Below are positions 1 through 5,225 of a stretch of 5,225 bases of DNA, piece by piece. The notes under the pieces were generated by a model that was not told the origin of the DNA, made no database searches, and saw nothing but the letters and a program-made list of their open reading frames with translations. The position numbers and the translations under genes were made by a program. Origin of the DNA: Planctomycetaceae bacterium (lineage in GTDB: Bacteria > Planctomycetota > Planctomycetia > Planctomycetales > Planctomycetaceae); the NCBI GenBank assembly GCA_016765335.1, contig JAESQE010000182.1, forward strand, positions 2,529 to 7,753. The letters run 5' to 3'. Positions within the stretch are counted from its first letter, which is position 1. Each line of letters opens with the position of its first letter.

Positions 1-1160
1 CAAGCATCATTGGATACACCGAGCTACTAAGTTGCGACAAAGAACTGAGGAGCGATCCCGTTCAGTCAATGGAAGCGATCCATGCGATCAAGAAAAGCAG
101 TAATCATCTGCTCAGTATTGTCAATGAAATCTTAGATGCTTCCAATATCGAATCTGGAAATCTGGTGATTGAATCTGTTCCAGTGAACCCCATTCAAGTA
201 GTTGAAAATGTCTTCGCTGAATTACAAGAAAATGCAGTTGCACAAAACACAGCATTTAATATCGAGTACATTGGTGATCTTCCTGAAAAAGTTGTCACTG
301 ATCCTAATCGATTCAAACAAGTACTAACTAACCTTGTCGAAAACGCAATCAATTGTACAAAACAAGGTACTGTTACGATTGCAGTCTCTTGTAAAGCTGT
401 TGATGAACTTGAAGGCACAATGAAGTTCGAAGTCATCGACACAGGCGTCGGTATGACCACGGACCAGATCATGTACATCGAATCCTTCCAGCAATTTTCA
501 ATGACCAACGGAACCGCATCAGTGAATAATTCGGGAGTTGGCCTGAGGCTTCAAATGTCCAATACTCTGGCAACAATGCTTGGCGGCGGTATTGACATCG
601 ACTCCGAACCAGGAAAGGGAAGTACATTTAGTCTGACAATTGCAACAGGCTTCCTGGGTAATGTGAAGATGCTCAACAAGAATGATATTGCAATACTTAA
701 TGAACGGCCCGAATCTGTTCAGGCACCACAAGATGCAAACAAACAGCCTCTGGCAGGAAAACGTTTTCTTGTTGCAGAAGATAGCCCGGAAAGCCAAAAA
801 CTGATTGCATACCATCTCAAAAAAGCGGGAGCTGAAGTTGTCGTTGCTGACAATGGTCTGATTGCACTTGAAAAAACGAAGCTGGCCAACGACCAGGGAA
901 AAACATTTCATGTCATCTTCATGGATATGCAAATGCCTGTACTCGATGGGTATGAGGCAACCGAACAGCTTCGCGATCAAGGTCACGAAAAACCAATTAT
1001 TGCATTAACAGCAAATGCATTGGACGGAGATCGCCTCAAATGTATTATGGCTGGATGCGACGACTATGCCAGCAAACCAATTAACGCGAAACACCTCATT
1101 AAAATGAGTCTGGAGTATTCAGATGACTCCGCCCAGACGGGGAATGGTGGACTAGTATAG
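1..1160 (+). CDS. Hybrid sensor histidine kinase with C-terminal receiver domain (5'-partial)
   Basis: The frame is open from the window edge (first whole codon at base 3), so the N-terminus, any sensor domain and the phospho-accepting H-box lie upstream. The ATG at 69 is internal. The visible part begins in HisKA, with IIGYTELL a few residues after the expected His. Numbering from the Met at 69, HATPase_c spans about residues 35-192: N-box Asn92 (NLVENAIN), G1 box D124-TGVGM, an F-box-like ESFQQF, and a G2 box reading NSGVGLRL, with GKGSTF closing the fold. A receiver follows at about 231-350: acidic pair E237/D238, phospho-acceptor D286 in FMDMQMP, T314 in ALTANA, and K336 in SKPI. All receiver catalytic residues are present, so phosphorelay to D286 is likely. 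The protein has no output domain after the receiver and ends in two consecutive TAG codons. The signal sensed and the downstream partner are unknown. The N, F and G2 boxes depart somewhat from consensus. Confidence 0.95.
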   Translation, partial: SIIGYTELLSCDKELRSDPVQSMEAIHAIKKSSNHLLSIVNEILDASNIESGNLVIESVPVNPIQVVENVFAELQENAVAQNTAFNIEYIGDLPEKVVTDPNRFKQVLTNLVENAINCTKQGTVTIAVSCKAVDELEGTMKFEVIDTGVGMTTDQIMYIESFQQFSMTNGTASVNNSGVGLRLQMSNTLATMLGGGIDIDSEPGKGSTFSLTIATGFLGNVKMLNKNDIAILNERPESVQAPQDANKQPLAGKRFLVAEDSPESQKLIAYHLKKAGAEVVVADNGLIALEKTKLANDQGKTFHVIFMDMQMPVLDGYEATEQLRDQGHEKPIIALTANALDGDRLKCIMAGCDDYASKPINAKHLIKMSLEYSDDSAQTGNGGLV

Positions 1161-1195
1161 TAGTTCTAACAACTTAAAGTTTTCAAAAGCCAATC

Positions 1196-1245
1196 AACCC
1201 CTTTGCTGGATTTCTAAAATAATCCTGCAAAGGGGTTTTTATTTT
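1196..1245 (+). terminator. Strong intrinsic terminator after the hybrid kinase
   Basis: An 11-bp perfect stem pairs AACCCCTTTGC (1196-1206) with GCAAAGGGGTT (1227-1237). After a T/T mismatch it continues with five more pairs, GGATT (1208-1212) with AATCC (1221-1225), closing on an 8-base loop. The 3' arm runs into TTTTTATTTT (1236-1245). It starts 36 bases after the kinase stop codon and is oriented for + strand transcription. The reverse orientation lacks an immediate U tract, so it should act mainly on the kinase transcript. Confidence 0.92.
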
Positions 1246-1752
1246 AAATCTCCTCTTTATTAAATCAATCAGAAGGCATCAGATGCGATTTGCAGTTCTA
1301 ATACGAACGAACTGATCGAGAACCAATTCTAAAATTTCCGCAAGAGCAATTCGGTATTTTAATGAACATTATGGAAAGTCATAATTACCATGCATTCACT
1401 ATTTACGGATTTTGTTTTGGGGTGCATACTACCGGGCTGTCAATTTATTCGTTGACGCTAATTCCTCTGAAATCTGTCTATTTAAGCTGCGGCAAAATCG
1501 TATCAAATTTTTTATCTTGCTTGCAGGTACTGGGAGTTGGGCGTGAAGTTTTTATTTGTTGATGACCAAATAAAGCAGGACACAAACATCCTCATCACCC
1601 TGGTTCATAAATTCACAATACTGATTGATTCTGACGAGCCAAGGCACATCGCCTGATCACCTCAGCGAAGGTGAATATTCGTCAAATGACAACCTGTTTC
1701 ATAAAACACAGCCAGTGCTGATCAACCTGAATCAGCTGGATTAAATAACGCG
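1246..1752. other. Intergenic region of about 500 bases without a confident gene
   Basis: No convincing protein or RNA gene is seen. Short inverted repeats are present: GCATC-A-GATGC (1276-1286), CAGTTC/GAACTG with a 10-base spacer (1293-1314), TCACCT/AGGTGA with a 6-base spacer (1657-1674), and GCTGAT/ATCAGC with an 8-base spacer (1717-1736). The last can be extended by CCA/TGG across a bulge. None has a U tract, so they are operator or folding candidates rather than terminators. TTGACG at 1452-1457 is a good -35 hexamer, but the only -10 candidate (TCTATT, 1477-1482) sits at a poor 19-base spacing. A 66-codon frame at 1362-1562 shows no family resemblance. A 37-codon GTG frame at 1543 is described separately. 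The promoter of the following TIM-barrel gene presumably lies here. Confidence 0.6.
1543..1656 (+). pseudogene. Possible receiver-domain remnant or 37-residue small ORF
   Basis: A GTG-started frame of 37 codons is preceded by GGGAG (1532-1536) at a spacing of 6 bases. It begins VKFLFVDDQ, which resembles strand 1 and the acidic pair of a response-regulator receiver. Without gaps, it can be laid over the start of the kinase's own receiver at 231-267, so that its later ILIDSDEP falls on strand 2 (VVVADNG). Only about 6 of 37 positions are identical. The frame stops before any phospho-acceptor strand. A second frame overlapping the end of this one and running to a TAA at 1742-1744 contains PVLINLNQLD, loosely like a worn-down strand 3, but without the conserved Asp. 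It could be the start of a decayed response regulator, a small peptide, or chance. The resemblance is weak and this is not a firm gene call. Confidence 0.2.
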
Positions 1753-2571
1753 ATGATGAATCGAATTTCTCTTAACCAAATGACAACCCGCCGGTGGTCG
1801 ATGGAAAAAGATTTTCAGGCCATTGATGACCTGGGCTTGAAAAACATTGGTCTTTGGCGTCTCAAGTACGAAGAATTAGGCGAATCCGAGACCGCGAACT
1901 TGATCAATAAATTTAAGGTCAATGTATCAAGTATTTCCTGGGTGGGTGGATTCACTGGCTCCCATGGATATTTAATTGATGACTGCATACGAGAAGCGGT
2001 GCAAGTGATTCGCTTTGCCAGTTGGGTTGGTGCCAAAACGGTTGTCGTTGCAACTGGGGAACAAGACAAACATATTTTTTCTTATGCACAGAAATTGGTG
2101 ACTGATTCCCTGATGCTCCTTGGGGATTACGCAAAGGAGTGCAATGTTGAACTCGCAGTGATGCCGATGGCTCCCGCAACGGCTCGTGGTTGGACTTTTC
2201 TGACATCGTTAAAGAAAACAACCGAGTTCCTGAAGCAATGCGATCACCCAAACATCGGACTTTGCTTGCACTCTTACCACGCATTGCAAGACAGTCAATG
2301 GAAACAGATTTTACCACAGTTAATCCCCCATATTAAATTGGTCAAACTCTGTGATGGTGCATCCCCCAAACGACCTCGCAAACAGTGCCTGCCTGGTCAG
2401 GGCAAAATGAATCTGCCAGGCTTATTCGAAACACTGGAATCCCATAATTACCAGGGCTTGTATGAAATTGACACATGGTGTGAACAACACTGGAAGTCGA
2501 ATCAAACGGACCAATTACGCTCTAGCCTGAATTCGATCAAGGATTGGCTCGCGGTTCCTTCGTCCAAATAA
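1753..2571 (+). CDS. Sugar phosphate isomerase/epimerase-like TIM-barrel protein with altered metal site
   Basis: This 272-residue protein belongs to the xylose-isomerase-like (AP endonuclease 2) TIM-barrel superfamily. The opening ISLNQMTTRRWS, the IGLWR at 32-36 and the VSSISWVGGF at 58-67 match a subgroup of predicted sugar isomerases/epimerases. The length fits a complete single-domain cytoplasmic protein, and no signal peptide or membrane segment is seen. Family members normally hold a divalent metal with Glu, Asp, His and Glu. By eye alignment these positions read M137 (in LAVMPM, usually LALEPL), H173 (in LHSYH, usually VDTFH), K198 (in LVKLCD) and D240 (in YEID). H176 is retained. The C-terminal LPGQGKMNLPGL matches the usual glycine-rich loop. 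Catalysis of the usual kind is therefore doubtful, and the substrate is unknown. The start is one of two adjacent ATGs (1753 or 1756). Shine-Dalgarno support is weak (GGA at 1738-1740). The HTH gene follows after 33 bases and may be co-transcribed. Confidence 0.85.
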   Translation: MMNRISLNQMTTRRWSMEKDFQAIDDLGLKNIGLWRLKYEELGESETANLINKFKVNVSSISWVGGFTGSHGYLIDDCIREAVQVIRFASWVGAKTVVVATGEQDKHIFSYAQKLVTDSLMLLGDYAKECNVELAVMPMAPATARGWTFLTSLKKTTEFLKQCDHPNIGLCLHSYHALQDSQWKQILPQLIPHIKLVKLCDGASPKRPRKQCLPGQGKMNLPGLFETLESHNYQGLYEIDTWCEQHWKSNQTDQLRSSLNSIKDWLAVPSSK

Positions 2572-2604
2572 TTTCCAGCACAAGCAAAGAATGTTCTCTA
2601 TACC

Positions 2605-2916
2605 ATGACAACTCCCAGCAGAATGACCATTGAGGAATTGTCATTGCACCTCGGCAGAGACAAACGCGAAATTGAAAAACTCGTCTCGAACGGAAAAATT
2701 CCGGGACGAAGAGTTGGCAACCGCTGGGAGTTCCAATCTATCGAAATCAGGCAGTGGATCGAGCATAATTATTCGAGGTACTCCGAAGCAGAGCTTACTG
2801 CTCTTGAGCAGTCTCAACGATCTGAAGACCTGGATCATGCTTGTCCGTCAGCACATTGCTTACTCCAGAAACGATCGAAATCCCATTCCAGGCTCGTACC
2901 AAAAGATCTGCCTTAG
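2605..2916 (+). CDS. Excisionase/MerR-type HTH domain: N-terminal half of a frameshifted HTH-EIIA protein
   Basis: Residues 7-56 form a small helix-turn-helix domain of the excisionase/MerR-like type: MTIEELSLHLGRD, then the REIEKLVSNGKIPGRRVG recognition and wing region, then W-x-F and IRQWIE. This predicts DNA binding. The next segment, to about residue 72 (SEAELTALEQSQ), looks like the linker that precedes EIIA in planctomycete HTH-EIIA proteins as I remember them. From about residue 79 the frame (CPSAHCLLQKRSK and onward) resembles nothing and overlaps the true EIIA coding sequence in another frame, so the last 25 or so residues are probably out-of-frame translation. The length of 103 residues would otherwise be a stand-alone HTH protein. 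The start is ATG 2605; ATG 2623, just before the domain, is an alternative, and neither has a clear Shine-Dalgarno site. The gene lies 33 bases after the TIM-barrel gene. Confidence 0.75.
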   Translation: MTTPSRMTIEELSLHLGRDKREIEKLVSNGKIPGRRVGNRWEFQSIEIRQWIEHNYSRYSEAELTALEQSQRSEDLDHACPSAHCLLQKRSKSHSRLVPKDLP

Positions 2917-3302
2917 AACGTCTGGTTGAAATCGCTGGTCGAACCTGGCACGTCTGGTCACCGGATATCGTTCTGGCTGCGATGCTTGAACGTGAAGAAT
3001 TGATGTCAACCGCTTTTGACGAAGGCATTGCGATCCCTCATACACGTAATCCTCTACCCAATGCATTGGGGGCTTCTGTGATTGCATTGGGAGTCGCTTC
3101 TAAGGGGATACCATTTGGTGGCGGGCGAAAACTGACCGATGTCTTTTTCCTTGTCCTTTGCCAGGATACTCGCACACATCTGCATATTTTAGCTCGCCTG
3201 GGACGCTTGGCTCGCACCCCCAACTTCCTGGATCATCTGCGTGAAGCAGAATCAGCCGAGGATGCCTGGCAGTTCATCTCCGATACCGAGCACTCCTTAT
3301 AA
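2841..3302 (+). CDS. PTS EIIA (fructose/nitrogen type) domain: C-terminal half of the frameshifted HTH-EIIA protein
   Basis: This is a complete EIIA domain of the fructose/PtsN fold, which takes a phosphoryl group on a His from HPr or an HPr-like carrier. Numbering from the TTG at 2841, LLTPETIEI opens the domain. STAFDEGIAIPHTR (56-69) carries the phospho-acceptor H67. VFFLVLCQDTRTHLHILARL (101-120) supplies the core strand and the second conserved His, H113. The frame is open only from 2826 and has no ATG or GTG before the domain. TTG 2841 (weak GGA at 2832-2834) is the only upstream start, and the first ATG, at 2982, would cut into the fold. This supports continuity with the HTH frame through a lost base: one added base would give a 232-residue HTH-EIIA protein. 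No EIIB or EIIC is nearby, which points to a regulatory role. If the TTG is genuine, the EIIA could be made separately by translational coupling. Confidence 0.8.
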   Translation: MSVSTLLTPETIEIPFQARTKRSALERLVEIAGRTWHVWSPDIVLAAMLEREELMSTAFDEGIAIPHTRNPLPNALGASVIALGVASKGIPFGGGRKLTDVFFLVLCQDTRTHLHILARLGRLARTPNFLDHLREAESAEDAWQFISDTEHSL

Positions 3303-3472
3303 GCTGCATCCCCTGAATATTGCTTCTTGAGCTGAGTATTTCTTCTTAAAATCTGCGTGAGTTACTTCACCAGAGAATTGCCAGACGATAAACTGCACCT
3401 AGTCATTCAAATACGCCTGTAGGCTTATCAAACAACAATTACATCCAAGTGCTTTATCAGTCGAGGCTTGTG

Positions 3473-3477
3473 AAAGG
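3473..3477 (+). promoter_or_regulatory. Ribosome binding site of ilvD
   Basis: AAAGG lies 8 bases before ATG 3486. It decides the start in favour of this ATG over the in-frame TTG at 3483, whose spacing to the site would be only 5 bases. It is the clearest Shine-Dalgarno site in front of any of the confident genes here. Confidence 0.7.
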
Positions 3478-3485
3478 TTTTCTTG

Positions 3486-5168
3486 ATGTCGGAATCGTTA
3501 AATAAATACTCAGCCCATATCACCCAGCCACGTAGCCAGGGAGCATCTCAAGCCATGCTCTACGGAACGGGCATGACCGAAGAAGACATGAACAAGCCTC
3601 AAGTTGGGATTGGTTCTGTCTGGTATGAAGGCAACACCTGCAATATGCACTTGTTGACGCTGGCTGAAAAAGTCAAAGAAGGCGTCCAAGCCGCAGGCAT
3701 GGTGGGCATGCGATTCAACACCATTGGTGTCAGTGACGGAATCTCCATGGGAACCGATGGAATGTCGTACTCCCTGCAATCTCGCGACCTCATCGCAGAT
3801 TCCTTTGAAACCATTATGGCTGCACAATGGTACGATGGCTTAGTGACACTGCCCGGCTGCGACAAAAACATGCCCGGTTGCTTGATTGCAATGGGGCGAT
3901 TAAACCGTCCTTCACTGATGGTTTACGGTGGAACAATCAAAGCCGGTTGCGGCCTGAAGAACGAAAAGCTTGATATCGTTTCTGCATTCCAAGCCTACGG
4001 ACAATACCTTGCCAAAACAATCACCGATGAAGAGCGTAAAGAAATCATCAAACGTAGTTGTCCCGGGGCAGGGGCCTGCGGCGGGATGTATACAGCAAAC
4101 ACAATGGCTTCTGCGATTGAAGCCTTGGGAATGTCGCTGCCTTATAGTGCCTCCATCCCAGCAGAATCTCCAGAGAAGCTCGAAGAATGCTTAAACGCTG
4201 GAGCAGCCATTCTGAACTTGCTCGAAAAAGATATCAAACCAAGAGACATCATGACACGAGAAGCATTTGAAAATGCTTTGGTTATCGTGATGGCATTGGG
4301 TGGCTCTACGAACGCCGTTCTTCATCTAATTGCGATGGCAAGATCAGTCGATGTCCCATTAACTATTGATGACTTCCAAACTGTCAGTGAACGTGTTCCA
4401 TTCCTGGCAGACTTGAAACCGTCTGGCAAGTTCGTACAAGAAGATTTGCACTCCATTGGTGGCACACCAGCTGTCATCAAGTACCTGCTGAAAAATGGTT
4501 ACATGAATGGCGACTGTTTAACGGTCACCGGAAAAACTTTGGCAGAAAATGTTGCAGACCTTCCGGGATTAAAAGAAGGCCAAAGTATTATCCGACCGAT
4601 TGAAAACCCAATCAAAGCAACCGGACATATTCGCATTTTGCGAGGAAACGTTGCCACTGAAGGTTCGGTCGCAAAAATCACAGGAAAAGAAGGCTTGGTG
4701 TTTTCCGGTCCAGCACTTTGCTACGACAGCGAAGAAGACATGCTTGCTGGTTTGGAACAAGGAAAAATCAAAGGTGGGGAAGTCATCGTCATTCGCTACG
4801 AAGGCCCTAAAGGTGGTCCGGGCATGCCAGAGATGCTGACCCCAACTTCAGCCATCATGGGAGCAGGGCTGGGCGACAAGGTTGCGTTAATGACCGATGG
4901 TCGGTTTTCCGGCGGTTCTCATGGATTCATTATTGGTCACGTGACCCCCGAAGCTCAAGAAGGCGGAATGATTGCGTTACTTGCAGATGGCGATCATATT
5001 ACAGTCGATGCAGAAAAGAATATTATCGACGTTGATCTAACCGACGAAGAAATTCAAAAGCGACGAGATGCTTGGTCTGCTCCGCCTTACAAGTTCACTC
5101 GTGGTACACTTTACAAGTACATCAAGAATGTCAAAAACGCCAGCTTGGGATGTGTGACCGACGAATGA
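3486..5168 (+). CDS. ilvD: Dihydroxy-acid dehydratase
   Basis: IlvD dehydrates 2,3-dihydroxy-isovalerate and 2,3-dihydroxy-3-methylvalerate to the 2-keto acids that precede valine, leucine and isoleucine. It is cytoplasmic and uses an Fe-S cluster and Mg2+. From ATG 3486 the protein has 560 residues, the length of the plant and mycobacterial enzymes rather than the longer E. coli form. Three cluster cysteines are visible: C52 (NTCNMHL), C125 ([10 protein letters not shown]) and C198 ([17 protein letters not shown]). Expected Mg2+ ligands are D84 (SDGISMG), D126 and E449 (MPEMLTPT), and K127 corresponds to the carbamylated lysine of the family. S475 in GRFSGGSHG is the predicted catalytic base. 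The CDKNMPG and PGAGACGG signatures favour IlvD over the related phosphogluconate and sugar-acid dehydratases. The gene is intact. The 183 bases before it show no leader peptide rich in branched-chain codons, no attenuator and no convincing promoter; a tiny inverted repeat, GCCTGTAGGC, sits at 3415-3424. No other ilv or leu gene is in the window. Confidence 0.97.
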   Translation: MSESLNKYSAHITQPRSQGASQAMLYGTGMTEEDMNKPQVGIGSVWYEGNTCNMHLLTLAEKVKEGVQAAGMVGMRFNTIGVSDGISMGTDGMSYSLQSRDLIADSFETIMAAQWYDGLVTLPGCDKNMPGCLIAMGRLNRPSLMVYGGTIKAGCGLKNEKLDIVSAFQAYGQYLAKTITDEERKEIIKRSCPGAGACGGMYTANTMASAIEALGMSLPYSASIPAESPEKLEECLNAGAAILNLLEKDIKPRDIMTREAFENALVIVMALGGSTNAVLHLIAMARSVDVPLTIDDFQTVSERVPFLADLKPSGKFVQEDLHSIGGTPAVIKYLLKNGYMNGDCLTVTGKTLAENVADLPGLKEGQSIIRPIENPIKATGHIRILRGNVATEGSVAKITGKEGLVFSGPALCYDSEEDMLAGLEQGKIKGGEVIVIRYEGPKGGPGMPEMLTPTSAIMGAGLGDKVALMTDGRFSGGSHGFIIGHVTPEAQEGGMIALLADGDHITVDAEKNIIDVDLTDEEIQKRRDAWSAPPYKFTRGTLYKYIKNVKNASLGCVTDE

Positions 5169-5202
5169 TACACATTCGAGTATTTGTCATCGTGTTGAAT
5201 AT

Positions 5203-5225
5203 GGGGAACCTCTGAAAATTGGTTC
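5203..5225 (+). terminator. Possible ilvD terminator hairpin cut by the window edge
   Basis: GAACC (5206-5210) pairs perfectly with GGTTC (5221-5225) around a 10-base loop. The three Gs at 5203-5205 would extend the stem if the sequence beyond the window begins with CCC. It lies about 35 bases after the ilvD stop. Whether a U tract follows cannot be seen, so this is only a candidate. Confidence 0.3.

Noticed and set aside
194..986. Long minus-strand frames opposite the hybrid kinase
   Set aside because: They lie antisense to a strongly supported kinase/receiver gene and show no domain features of their own.
1362..1562. A 66-codon + strand frame after the kinase terminator
   Set aside because: It has no recognisable domain and no convincing ribosome binding site, and it lies in an A/T-rich gap where such a frame can arise by chance. 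The hydrophobic middle is not a clear membrane segment.
1370..2460. CATAATTACCA occurs near 1380 and near 2442, giving ESHNY peptides in both places
   Set aside because: Identity is limited to about 11 bases with no flanking similarity. One copy is inside an unsupported frame, so this is probably chance.
2826..2880. Programmed -1 frameshifting between the HTH and EIIA frames
   Set aside because: No slippery heptamer or obvious downstream stem was found before the conserved EIIA start, so a lost base is the simpler explanation.
2630..2929. A third + strand frame of 99 codons across the HTH region
   Set aside because: It overlaps the conserved HTH domain in the wrong frame and is rich in Ser and Arg without any motif. 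It does not bridge the HTH and EIIA domains.
1815..3223. Minus-strand frames opposite the TIM-barrel and EIIA genes
   Set aside because: They are shadows of conserved + strand coding sequence and have no recognisable motifs.
3303..3485. Attenuator, T-box or leader peptide upstream of ilvD
   Set aside because: There is no leader ORF with runs of Leu, Ile or Val codons, no T-box motif and no terminator/antiterminator pair. Only a 4-bp inverted repeat at 3415-3424 was seen.

Overview
The window is mid-GC bacterial DNA with every recognisable gene on the + strand. The style suggests Planctomycetota: a hybrid histidine kinase ending in a receiver, a small excisionase-type HTH domain joined to a fructose/nitrogen-type EIIA domain, a xylose-isomerase-like TIM-barrel protein, and weak or absent Shine-Dalgarno sites at several starts. 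This is inferred from remembered protein families; the window contains no rRNA or other taxonomic marker.

Layout: (1) 1-1160, the 3' part of a hybrid sensor kinase (end of HisKA, HATPase_c, receiver), closed by a strong intrinsic terminator at 1196-1245. (2) 1246-1752, about 500 bases with no confident gene. It holds several short inverted repeats and a 37-codon GTG frame whose start resembles the first strands of a receiver domain. (3) 1753-2571, a sugar phosphate isomerase/epimerase-like TIM-barrel protein whose expected metal-binding residues appear replaced. (4) 2605-3302, an HTH domain and a PTS EIIA domain in two different, overlapping frames. They are best read as one HTH-EIIA protein of about 232 residues broken by a one-base frameshift near 2826-2850. 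(5) 3486-5168, a complete and canonical ilvD (dihydroxy-acid dehydratase) with a good ribosome binding site. The last bases may begin its terminator.

Working together: the kinase is transcriptionally separated from what follows. The TIM-barrel gene and the HTH-EIIA gene are 33 bases apart on the same strand and may be co-transcribed. The HTH-EIIA protein looks regulatory rather than part of a sugar transporter, because no EIIB, EIIC, HPr or EI is present. ilvD is a housekeeping branched-chain amino acid gene behind a 183-base gap.

No clearly novel multi-gene system is visible. The two points most worth following are the split HTH-EIIA reading frame and the apparent loss of the metal site in the TIM-barrel protein.
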